Under the pieces are notes generated by a model. The model saw only the letters and a program-made list of their open reading frames with translations. It did no database searches and had not been told where the DNA came from. A DNA stretch of 64,000 nucleotides from Drechmeria coniospora. Taxonomy: Eukaryota; Ascomycota; Sordariomycetes; Hypocreales; Ophiocordycipitaceae. Shown piece by piece: positions 47,667-57,703 of the stretch. The stretch covers positions 2,760,147 to 2,824,146 of the forward strand of contig NC_054389.1 of the NCBI RefSeq assembly GCF_001625195.1, in the 5' to 3' direction. The translations under genes and the position numbers were made by a program. Within the stretch, counting starts at the first letter, position 1, and each line of letters begins with the position of its first letter.

Positions 47667-49674
47667 TGAGGAGTTGAAGGGAGAAAAAAACTGAAATTGC
47701 CGGGATCACGAGCTTGGGTCGGCGCTGTTGTTTTCGTTGTTTTATCTTTTTTTGGGGGGGGGGGTTATGTTTTCGCGTTCCTTCTGTTCCCCTTGGACAA
47801 CTTGGAAGGACTCATGTTCAACACGGTACGAAAATTGATATTAATTCACTGCATGCCATATACATGTATGTACTATCGTACATGTGTACTTGTGTATTAT
47901 CGTACATGTGTGTGTATTATCGTACATGTGTATGTATTATCGTACATGTGTATGTATTATCGTATATGTGTATGTATTATCGTACATGTGGATGTATTAT
48001 CGTAGGTGTGCACCGATTGAGATGGCGATGACCGACTCGTATGCCGATCCGATGGCTGCCACTCGTCTTTGCGGACGGCCAAACGAGGGATGATAGAGAG
48101 GGTGGCGGAGGTGTCCATGAAGAATCGATGGTATGACAACCTAGCTGTGTTCGCAGCTGGAAAGGGTGAACTGCGTCCTACGAGCAAGGTACTCCGTAGA
48201 GAGTCTGCATTGCACATGCGTCGAAGCACATGTACAAACTGTGTACGAGTAGTACAAGAACAGTACAAGTATAAGTATGGAGTAGTTGTACTCCGTTCTC
48301 CGTACGAAAACCAGGAATAATACTGTACTTCCAGGTGTACAACGTAGTTGCAAGGTAATAGTTGTACAGTAGATAAGAGTAAGAGTAAGCGAGTGTACTT
48401 ATTGTGCAGGTACTTGTAGATAATACTTGTAAGTATTTGCTTGCAAGTACAAATGCAACAAGGCGGTACGCCGTACTAATTAATACTTACTGTGCACACA
48501 TGAAGTCCGACGGAGTACTTATAAGTACTAACGCTGGGAACGGATGCGGCAGAAACCAGCGCACCGGAACTTGCATTGCGTCGGTTGCCGGCGACCACCG
48601 GCGCTAGGAGGAGGGTGAGATGGGTCAGGATCCGAAGGAATGATACTACCCAAGTAAGTAGGCACTTGTACTTACTTACAACTACGACAGTATGCCTTCG
48701 GTGCACATGTACTTGTATTGGAGAGCAAGCACAACACAACGCTTTAGTACAACCACGAATTAAACATTGTAGTTGTAAGTACTGTAATCATGAGGACTAA
48801 GTACTATTATTAATACCGACTGGTGTGCTGCACAAGTACTCGGGCGAGTAATACGGAGCACTTCTTCTCCATCTAAGTAAGTACAATGCAGTATGTGTAC
48901 AAGTATGTGCGTACCTCTGGGTGTACTGTATGCGCATCCGAAATTTTATGCTCGAACTTTACTTGCACGGCGCACAGCATGTTCGTACATATACGAGTGT
49001 TCAAGCACAGCAGACTCGTGCTACATGTAGTACTTCACTACGCTGTACATGTACGTGACTACCTGTGCGTTCGGTCGATCGATCGTGCTCCGTCGTGCAG
49101 GGTGCGAAGCACGCGAGTAATTAACATACCTGCGGTGGAAAGAACTACAGTACGCCCCTCGCGCAAGTACTTATCCACCATACCTACAATCACATCTACA
49201 CAAGTGCAACGCAGAGAGCACAGGTGCGACAATCTACAATTACGAATACTACGCCATAATTACCGGCCCTCCAAAGTTCATGAGAACTGGTGTATTTACC
49301 AAGTAATCACCACATGTACATGTGAGTAATTACCAAGCAACCCAGGTGGGGAGGCAGGTTTTAATTAGTAAATGCTACTCCGTACTTACAACAGACTACT
49401 ACTACCTTTATATATGTAAACAGCCAGCAGCTCCGTACCGCTTCGTATTGCTCCAGCTTTCAAGTCAGGTAGGTAGGAGGAACGTGCCGAGCCCTGACTG
49501 CTTTGTCCCCTTGCGCAACTTGTAACCTACTATATCTACAACTTGCCACTCGCAAACAGCCAACGGAGTCACGGTGCCGAAGAAACACCGTCGGTGCCCC
49601 AAATCGTGACTTGCATCGGTGGAATCCTTCCCTCATTCCCTAAGCTAGATCCGGGCCGAGACGGCGTACACAAG
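47667..49674. other. Spacer FAS1/guanine deaminase with minisatellite and GTAC islands
   Basis: No gene is supported. About 80 bp after the FAS1 stop a T7 tract runs directly into a G11 tract (47747-47764). A 20-bp minisatellite follows (annotated separately). GTAC words are abundant from 48180 to 49400, with motif copies at 48189-48198 and 49376-49385, then the region becomes motif-free up to the guanine deaminase start. Frames through the minisatellite encode repetitive Tyr/Cys/Val peptides and are artefacts. Confidence 0.55.
47867..48010. repeat. 20-bp minisatellite, about seven units
   Basis: The consensus unit is TGTATTATCGTACATGTGTA, repeated head to tail with one-base variants (GTATATG in one unit, GTGGATG and GTAGGTG in the last ones; the first unit is ACTATCG). 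The unit contains the GTACATG word common in the surrounding intergenic DNA. It lies about 200 bp after the FAS1 stop codon and may be in its 3' UTR. Confidence 0.88.
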
Positions 49675-51181
49675 ATGGCCCAGGCCAAAAATCAGCTCCT
49701 GCTGGGCACGTTTGTGCAGAGCAAAACCCGCAGGGAGCTCGAGTACCTGCACGATGCCGCCATCGCCGTCGACAAGCAGGGCAGGATTGCCGGTGTCGAG
49801 ACCGGCTCCGGCAATGTCGATGCCGCCAAGACGAAGCTGCTCGAGAGCCTGGGCTGGTCAGAGGATGAGGTGGACGTTCATGCCTGCATGCCAGGCCAAT
49901 TCTTCTTTCCCGGTTTCATAGGTATGTGCGGGCCGAAAGGGGAGTGTGGGAGGGATGGTGGGAGGCAGGGGAGACTTCCACGGGCGATCGATGCTGACAG
50001 CTAGCCATGCTCCAGATACCCATGTTCACGCGTCTCAGTATCCCAACGTCGGCGTTTTTGGCAAGTCGACGCTGCTCGACTGGCTTGAGCAGTACACTTT
50101 CCCGCTCGAATCCAGCCTGAAAGACCTTGCCAAAGCGCGCACCGTGTACACGGCATGCGTGCAGAAAACTCTGGCCCACGGTACCACGACGGCCGCCTAC
50201 TATGCCACCATCGACGTGTCCGCCACCAACTTGCTGGCAGATCTGTGCTTGAGCCTCGGGCAGCGAGCCTTCATCGGCAGGGTATGCATGGACAGGCCCA
50301 ACTTCTGTCCCGATTACTACCGTGACGAATCGGCGGATGAGTCCGTCAAGGCGACGATGGAGACAATCGAGCATATCCAGAAAATCGACGCCAACTACGA
50401 CTTGGTGTCGCCCATCATAACGCCGCGCTTTGCTCCGTCCTGCACGGACGAGTTGATGGGGAAGCTTTCGGCCCTACGGCACGAGCATAATCTGCCGGTG
50501 CAAACGCACATCTCGGAGAACGAGGGAGAGGTGAAGCTCGTGGCCGAGCTGTTCCCGGGCAAAGGCTCCTATGCCGAGGTGTACGAAAGCCACGGCCTTC
50601 TGACGCCGAGGACGATTCTCGCACATGCCGTCCACCTGACGGAAGCCGAGGCCAGTCTCGTTGCAGCTCGGCAGTCCAAGGTGTCGCACTGCCCTTGCAG
50701 CAACAGCTCCCTCACAAGCGGCCAGAGTCGTGTCCGCTGGATGTGGGAGAAGGGCATCGAGGTCGGCCTAGGCACCGACATGAGCGGCGGTTATAGCCCC
50801 TCCATCCTCGAGGCCGCGCGGCAGGCGGCCCTCGTGAGCAGGCACGTTGCCATGGGAGCCGAGGACGACGAGTCGCGTGAGAGGTGCAAGCTGACCGTGG
50901 AGGAGGTGCTGTACCTCGCCACGAGAGGTGGAGCCAAGGTGGTCGGCCTCGAGAACAAGGTCGGCGATTTCGAGGTGGGCAAGCAGTGGGACGCCCAGCT
51001 GGTGAGCCTGGCCAACGTCAGGGACGATGGGACGAGGGACGGCGAGGCAGACGCCGGGAACGTTGACCTGTTTGGCTGGGAGACATGGGAAGAGAGGATT
51101 GCCAAGTGGCTGTTCAATGGGGATGACCGAAATACCAAAATGGTCTGGGTCAATGGTAGGCTGGTCCATTCGCGGCCATGA
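49675..51181 (+). CDS. Guanine deaminase
   Basis: A zinc amidohydrolase that converts guanine to xanthine in purine catabolism, in the cytosol. Exons 49675-49921 and 50016-51181 give 470 residues, in phase. The metal site is assembled across the intron: FFPGFIDTHVHASQYPN (HxH), then THISEN, ILAHAVHL and the aspartate of VGLGTDMSGGYSPSILEAAR. TVYTACVQKTLAHGTTTAAY and GRVCMDRPNFCPDYYRDESA are typical of guanine deaminases rather than other amidohydrolases. The substrate-specific segment VSHCPCSNSSLTSG is also present. The frame extends upstream to 49543, but the ATG at 49675 matches the usual N-terminus (MAQAKNQLLLGTFVQ). The yeast orthologue is called GUD1. The gene is convergent with the next one. 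Confidence 0.92.
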
Positions 51182-51419
51182 GTTGCCGGCCGAAACATTT
51201 CAACTTCTGCGATTTTCGACCATGGCTCCGTCGCGTCTTCGAGGTCAGGCCGAGCCAGTCATCTACCATTGCCCAAGCCACCAAGAGAATATTCATGAAT
51301 TTAGCAGTTTCCTTCCTGGCTAGCCAGCCTCCTCTCCTAGCTCGGCCCGCCGCTGACAGTGACACCTCCATCGAGGGCATGCGGACAAGACAAGGATTGC
51401 CACGCCCGCGAGTTTGAAG

Positions 51420-52055
51420 TCAGGAGCGCGTGCGGCTCTTTCGCCGCCGCCGTCTCTCCTTTTGCTTGCGGCGGACTGAGTAGAGGTTGATGAGCTTCTG
51501 ATAAGGCGAGCCTCTTTCGTCAACCCGCTCAGTGGTGTACTCCTCAAATGTCGTCCGGATCCCTCTGAGCGTCTCTCGCATCGAGTTCTCGGAGTCGTTG
51601 ACGGCCGCACCGAGCTCAACGAAGCGCACTACCGTCTGCACGAGCTCGCCGCGCTTGCCCTCTGCGGCTGTCGTTGAGTCGGAGGTCTGTATGAGGTCGA
51701 TGAGGTCGATGAGGGCATCTTGGATGTCGCCGTTGTAGGAGCTGATGACATCTCGATCGTTTACTCGGTCCAAGCAAGAAGCCGCCGATTCGATCTGTCC
51801 TGATGGTGGTGGCATGTCTGTGCTGATTCCCGGGCTCGTCGTCGTCGGTTTTCTTTCCGTTTCCATGACTGTAGTATTGCCACTTTGGGCTTTCGCATGT
51901 GTGAGGTTCGCGTCTGCGTCTGCGTCTACGAGACTCCGTCTTTCGGCCCGGTGCTTGCGGATCTCGCTATTGCAGACAAGCAGTTCTCTGGCTGTGAATT
52001 TGAGACGGAAGCAGTGAACTTTGCCGGTATTGGATAAATCCCACCTGCCGAGCAT
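51420..52055 (-). CDS. Uncharacterised charged protein
   Basis: A frame of about 211 residues from the ATG at 52055; an alternative ATG at 51866 would give about 148 residues. The frame is open back to 52175, but that codon is TTG. I do not recognise the product. The C-terminal 110 residues look like a folded helical domain (GDIQDALIDLIDLIQTSDS, ELVQTVVRFVELGAAVND, MRETLRGIRTTFEEYTTERV), ending in a strongly basic tail (RRKQKERRRRRKSRTRS) that could bind nucleic acid or act as a nuclear signal. The middle is Ser/Thr/Pro-rich. A possible 53-nt intron near 52036-51984 cannot be excluded. It is convergent with guanine deaminase. Confidence 0.5.
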   Translation of the reverse strand: MLGRWDLSNTGKVHCFRLKFTARELLVCNSEIRKHRAERRSLVDADADANLTHAKAQSGNTTVMETERKPTTTSPGISTDMPPPSGQIESAASCLDRVNDRDVISSYNGDIQDALIDLIDLIQTSDSTTAAEGKRGELVQTVVRFVELGAAVNDSENSMRETLRGIRTTFEEYTTERVDERGSPYQKLINLYSVRRKQKERRRRRKSRTRS

Positions 52056-53042
52056 CAGGTTGGTGTCACATCGATGGGACCGCAAAGATAATAGGCGTTG
52101 CCACTCCCTCCGTTTGCTTGAAGATGGTCCACCCAATGAAGGGACAGGACGAACAGGATCGGGGTCGATATTCAAGGCTTGCTTGCTTCCACCAAAGAGA
52201 CAGCAGGTTGATGATGGGAGGTTCTCGAAGAACTAGGGGGGGGGGGGGCGAGCCGGGGGGGCGACAATGGACGACACTGAACAAATGGACAACCACGGCG
52301 AAGCGTAAGTACCAGTCACAGACCAGCCTTGTCAGTGGTTGGCGATCAATATCACGGTCCATGGCATGTCATGGCATCCAACAGGTCGCAGACCAGGTTC
52401 GGAGTGATGCCAGCTTGCTTCCTGGTCGATCGGCTGGTTGGTAATGGGGTTTGCTCTGATTTCCGTGTCAGTCTGCTCTGCTTGCCACACTTTCTCTTTC
52501 CATCAACCTTCCTCTCTCGACATGTCATGATTATGACAATCTGCATGCCCGCTCATCTGGTCACAAACAAGGCAGGCCAGCCGGCCAGGATGTCAGTCAG
52601 CATCAGCGTCGGCCAGGGTAATGTCTGGTACAAGGTCAAGGTATATACAGTCTTCAATTCCCTTCGTTTCGATTCAGACTGATGGTTGTGGTATCGAGAA
52701 AACGCAGTCAGCAGTCACACCCAGCGATCCTTTGTTCCTTCCTCGTCCCACGTTCTCCGCGCGCTTGCCACCGCCCTCTCCGTCGTATCATCTTCCTTGT
52801 CCACCCTCTCCTCCCCTTGTCATTGGCGTATGTTGATATTCATCTGTCCATCCCATGCCATCCTGAACAATCCTCTGCCATCATCCTGCCGGTCCTCAAA
52901 TGCCGAAGCGCAACGGATCACGAATGTGATCATAAAGGTTGGTCAAAGATCAGGTAGATAGTTGACCTACCTGATTGGTGCCGTGCGCCAATCACCAGCA
53001 ACACCTCTCTATCTATCGTCAAGCATCGAGTCGCTTCACCGC
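52056..53042. other. Spacer with poly-G tracts
   Basis: No gene is supported. A run of 13 G (52236-52248) is followed after CGAGCC by 7 G (52255-52261) on the + strand. The rest is pyrimidine-rich with no motif copies. Confidence 0.45.
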
Positions 53043-55100
53043 TCACGAATCCGGACCGGCCACCTCGAGCATTCGGTCGTCGTCATCGCCCTTTATGGTG
53101 TCATAATGAGGGGAGCCGTCAGCCAGGAACGGTGTCGCCACGTCCGCCGCCAACCCTGCCGACCTTTCTTCGGCACGAGCTCGCGATTCGAAGCGCATTT
53201 CGCTTTTGGTCCACTCCTTGACGCTGATTCCTCTTGCGAGCGCATCCCGCGCCCGTCGGATGAGCTGGAGTTCGGCTCGCTCTCGCTGAGGCTGCATTGC
53301 TCGCGAACGCTCGTTTTCGGCCACCTTGCGGGCCGACACAATCTTCCTGGCCGCCTTGTCCCGCGCCTTCTGGATTGCTGCCGCCTCCTCCAGTACCTTC
53401 CCCACGAGGTCTTGTCGAACGTATTCGGGCAGCTTGTCCCATGAAGCCGGGTCCAGGCCTTCGCTGGCTGCCACGAGTTTGTAGTATCGAAGCGCCGCCA
53501 CCGTTTCGTGAAACATTCTTCGGTACTTGACGAGACCCTCATATCTTTTCTTGCGACTCCTATACGCGGCCTTGTTGTTTCGCCTCAGGTCCACCTTCTT
53601 GTCCAAGGCGCAAATGGCCGTGTTTCGTGCCATCAGGTACCGTCGAATATCTTCCACATCCTTTCTCTCCGACAGATCCACAATGTTTGCTGTCTTTGGC
53701 TTGCTACCTGGATCCTCAACTTCCACAACGGGAACGGTCACCGGGTTCTGCTCGTCGAAGCGAAGCTGATACAGTACTAATTCACGCCGCCTCCCCAGCT
53801 CGGCCGCGCCAACGGTGGGATCTAACTCTAGACCGAGCTCCGATAGAGTGTGGCCGGCCACAGACTTGGATAGATCCGCCGGCATGGGCCCCTTCAGTGG
53901 GAGGCGTTCAAGCGTATCTCCCATGCCGCCATCCAAGCTGCCCGTTGCATTAAAGGCTAGACGACTGTCCTCATCCTCGACGCTCCATGAAGTTGCTTCT
54001 CCGTCATGGGGCTGGCTCCTTCGCATTAAATTATCGATTTCGCCCCTTGACTGTTGAACCACGACCGCTAGGAAGGAAAGGTCATCCTCGACGGGAAATG
54101 CGTCCTCCGAGTTGACATTAGTTTCCACCTCGGACGCAGGACCAGATACCTCTGGTGTCGTCTGAGTGTCGGAGCAGATGCCGTGCGGCCTCTTTGACCG
54201 CGTAGCAGATGTTGGCCGAATATTCGCGCCCTTCTGGGCCTGCCAGAAGTTGTCTGTCCAACCACCGAAGGTCATGAAATCAACATCCAGAGGCGCCATG
54301 CTGTTTTCGGCGTTTCTCAAGTCGATGGAAAATGAGTCGACACTCCCGACAGCCATATATGGGGAAGAATTGATGGGGGTGCCACCCAATGTCGTCACGT
54401 CATGAGTGCGGATGGGTTGAGCTCCGGTCACACCGTTTATAATTGGACCCATTGCTTCTGACGCTTCCAATTCCAGGAGCCCCATGTTCTGAAAACTTGT
54501 GGCGTTGGATATGCTGTTCCCAGCGGCGTGATGGAAGATATTGTTATACCCGAACCCGTTTCCGACACCACGCACGGAACTGGGATCACAACTCGATTGG
54601 GAATAATCTGCAGCCAGCGCCGAGGAAGGACTGATAGTGTTCTCGCCCAGGCCTAGAGGCACTTTGCCGTACGCCGACTCGTAGGAAGTCGAGTCAAACA
54701 CTGCAGGCGCCTGCTTCAGGTCCACGTCGTAGGCACGATTGGATCGATGTCCCACTGCTGTCGGGAGGTGCATTATTGTGTTGGGGAAGGCTCCGAAAGA
54801 GGTTATTGGGTATGCCTCGCTGCTCATCGGTGAATTCACCGCTGTTGCTTGGTAGTCAACAAAACTGGGCCGGGAGCTGATAGAGCCGAAGTGAGAAGAT
54901 GCCGACCCCATCTGGGAGCTGGAAGTGCCTTTGTCGCCCTTGATGGCTACGTCGAAAATTACGGGAGCCATATGTTCGCTGCAGCTGGCTGGAGCTGAAT
55001 TGGCACGGGCTTTCAAGAGAGACGAGTCTTGTCCAGCGACAGCGGTTGGTATAGAGCCCTCAGGCGCTGGAAGTGGTGTTGCGTCCAAGGGCGACGGCAT
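53043..55100 (-). CDS. Protein with a bZIP-like basic region (putative transcription factor)
   Basis: A single-exon frame of 685 residues. Most of the N-terminal 400 residues are Ser/Ala/Gly/Asn-rich and probably disordered, as in transactivation regions. Near residue 520 the segment DLRRNNKAAYRSRKKRYEGL fits the bZIP basic consensus N-x2-A-A-x2-S-R. No regular leucine heptad follows: the next 30 residues (KYRRMFHETVAALRYYKLVA) are helical but not a clean zipper. A long Ala/Arg/Glu-rich helix comes after (KVLEEAAAIQKARDKAARKI). A conserved-looking stretch precedes the basic region (VDLSERKDVEDIRRYLMARN). I cannot name an orthologue. The start is the ATG at 55100, with another in-frame Met at residue 44. 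Confidence 0.7.
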   Translation of the reverse strand: MPSPLDATPLPAPEGSIPTAVAGQDSSLLKARANSAPASCSEHMAPVIFDVAIKGDKGTSSSQMGSASSHFGSISSRPSFVDYQATAVNSPMSSEAYPITSFGAFPNTIMHLPTAVGHRSNRAYDVDLKQAPAVFDSTSYESAYGKVPLGLGENTISPSSALAADYSQSSCDPSSVRGVGNGFGYNNIFHHAAGNSISNATSFQNMGLLELEASEAMGPIINGVTGAQPIRTHDVTTLGGTPINSSPYMAVGSVDSFSIDLRNAENSMAPLDVDFMTFGGWTDNFWQAQKGANIRPTSATRSKRPHGICSDTQTTPEVSGPASEVETNVNSEDAFPVEDDLSFLAVVVQQSRGEIDNLMRRSQPHDGEATSWSVEDEDSRLAFNATGSLDGGMGDTLERLPLKGPMPADLSKSVAGHTLSELGLELDPTVGAAELGRRRELVLYQLRFDEQNPVTVPVVEVEDPGSKPKTANIVDLSERKDVEDIRRYLMARNTAICALDKKVDLRRNNKAAYRSRKKRYEGLVKYRRMFHETVAALRYYKLVAASEGLDPASWDKLPEYVRQDLVGKVLEEAAAIQKARDKAARKIVSARKVAENERSRAMQPQRERAELQLIRRARDALARGISVKEWTKSEMRFESRARAEERSAGLAADVATPFLADGSPHYDTIKGDDDDRMLEVAGPDS

Positions 55101-57703
55101 GGCGATGCTCTCTGAGCTACAGTGTTGCGACGCTCGAGAAGGTTCAGGCCAAGCAATGGGATTTCGAGGTGCTTGAACGGGTCCAGTGTGCGGCGAATTG
55201 AGCAGTTCTCGAAAAAAAATAAAAGGCCTACCACAGGTCAGGGTCAGCCTAGTTCGAGGAGGATGCCACGCTGTTTATATTCTTGAGAGATTATGCCACA
55301 CCGCGGATATCTGGGTGCAAGACCTCAGCGGTTGGCAAGATGCCGACAAGAGAATGCCACGCTGGCCCCATGAAGCTTGCTTGCCAGGGTCAAATGACGG
55401 CATTCTTTCAGTATGGGGGAACACATGACGTTGCACACAGGGAAACTCGACCAAAGCGTCGGAGCTCTCACGGTACCTTTTTCTCTCGGCGTTGACGATC
55501 AGGGTTACTTTGCCATCCACTTCTCCCACTCTCGGAAGATTATGCACAAGACTACTGGAGGCGCTGGGGGTCCAGAAAGTTCAAGACGCGTGATTCGGTG
55601 CAAGAATGAAACTGCAGTCCGATGCTGGTGGAACGGCCTGTTGCGCGGCAAAGGTCTGGGTGACGAGCTCTCGATGAGTGTGAGGTGATGCAAGAGTCTC
55701 GCAGCTCGCAGTGAATCCGAGAAAGACACCAGTCTATTGGGATAGAGGATTGGACTTAATACATTGTGTAGCAGGAAACCGAGCATTGTAGGGGTTGATC
55801 AGGCCATTGTTGGGATGAAGAATAGCCTCGTGGCGGGGACCAACTGACCCTGCACTCTGAATTTGGCGGATTTTTGCAAGCAGCTGCTATTATGGTGGAT
55901 GGAGGACAGCTGATGAATGTAAACCACCTTGCGCCCATCAACCTAACGGCGGTGCGAGTGCAGAGAAGAAGAGCAGTCTAAAGCCCAGCCAGGTTGTATA
56001 TTGGCGAGAATATCACGCAGGGGGACGATACATCTCTTACCCACATCATCCATCGTCTTCTGCATCACAAAGACCCCACAACCTCTTATTTTCTCAATCG
56101 TTCTTGATGCACCGTTAAGCAATGAATATCCTGTGCAGGCCCCAAGGCCCTGGGATTGTATTGACGACGAAATGCAACATTCCATTCAGCCAGACAATAC
56201 TGGCGGGAACGCGGAGCGCATATACCTATTTCTACCGCAGCTCCAAGCTTCCGCGTTTATTAAATAAGATCGATCGGTCTCGTTAGAAGCCGTTGCCTTC
56301 GTCACGATGGACGGTAGATGTTGGAAGAAGAATGGAGGCCGCGATGGGTGAAGCAGAGCCCTGGCTTGGAGGTCATGAGCCAGATTGTCATTCGAGGTTC
56401 AAAATTCGACGACGCACAACAGAAGAATGCAGGTGCTTGTTTGTGCTTCTTTTCTCTCGTTCAGAGAGATCGAGATGCAAAATTCTATTTTGTCAGATTC
56501 CAGAATGCTGCCGTTCCCAATACCTTTATGAAATATCCACCGTAAGTATATCTCAAATTCGGAGATAACGCCAAGACTATCTCAAGACCTCGGGTTGCTT
56601 TGACAAGATATATATCGACTCAAAGGCAAGACCAACTCCGCCGCGAGTCCACCAGTACAGCCTCGGCAGTTCCCTTCGACGCTCGTTCAACTCCTCCAGT
56701 TCGTCTGTTACCGCGCCTTCTGACGGCCACAGCTGTGCCTGAATATGAACTATACGTGACTGAAAGGGTATTAGGAGACTCGGCAGTCTCGCGACTTTGG
56801 AGAATTGTTTGCGGCGCTGATTCGCATGCCTGAGCAGCTCAGGAAAACGTTTCTATTTGCCCCAGTAACATTCGGTGACGCCTCAAACGGGACCTTCGTC
56901 GGCCATCGGAAGGAGAAATATCCCTGCAGACGACAAACTTCACAGATGCAGTCCTTGCGAGCGAGCAAGACGGGGATCGAGCTGGAGGGTTTGTTCCCAA
57001 TCGCTTCGGTTGCAGAGACAACGTGGCCACCAGCCAGGAAGTAATCGGGAGTTGATATCCACAGGTTTTCCTGCTCGCCGCCTCGCCGAGGGACCACATA
57101 TAGGCATCGTTCGTCGCCGTTTGTATTTAATGCCCCCTCTCCCTAAATACCATGGCGTATACTGCTCCTCGAACATTTTTGGGCCACGTTCGCACAGCTC
57201 AAGAATCGGGGAAAGTTCCACCACTCCACAAAACCTTGTCTAGCTTCTTCATCTACTTCATGTATTTGCGGCACATTCTGAATAACTGAAGTTGTTGGCT
57301 TTGGCGTAGGTATGTCATCGACAGAACCCAAGAAACCAGATCGGTTGGTTCCCTCGTGCATACACAGGCCAACGTAGTCAAGGGCAGGCTATCCCGGCTT
57401 GAGACGAGACGCTCTCCACAGTCCACGTACCGCGCATGGATAGAGTTGTCGTAGAATGTATTTCAATGGCGTGTACAAGGGAACGAACATGCAATGCGTA
57501 GTTGAACTCGTATTCGTCCTCTTGAAGCGGTGTTTCTGAGAATGCGAGCATGCAGAATACTCGTGTGTAGGACCGGAGGTGAGGAAACCAGATGATAAAT
57601 CATGTGGCCATCAGTCAGCCACCGAGCAGCATGATTGCGCGTTGCCTGCCCAACTGTTCCTTCGTCTCACTCTTCGTCTCATACGATGGACATGGATGCT
57701 GGT
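55101..57703. other. 2.6-kb gene-poor spacer without GTAC motif
   Basis: I find no supported gene, RNA or repeat. Short frames on both strands overlap and lack recognisable motifs. The best-looking is a 108-codon minus frame at 57097-56771. Unlike most spacers in the window it contains no GTACGGAGTAC copy. Confidence 0.45.

Noticed and set aside
47867..48010. Possible CRISPR-like array
   Set aside because: Units are contiguous with no unique spacers, and the genome is eukaryotic.
47697..48093. Repetitive Tyr/Cys/Val peptides encoded across the minisatellite
   Set aside because: They are translation of a 20-bp tandem repeat in several frames, not a gene.
31977..51181. Secondary-metabolite cluster built around a dedicated FAS pair
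   Set aside because: No polyketide synthase, NRPS, P450 or other tailoring gene is nearby; the neighbours are Lsm4 and guanine deaminase, so this is the primary-metabolism FAS.
56771..57243. Minus-strand frames of 94-108 codons with some protein-like stretches
   Set aside because: No splice-consistent extension, start or family pattern could be found; they may be decayed coding DNA but nothing supports a call.
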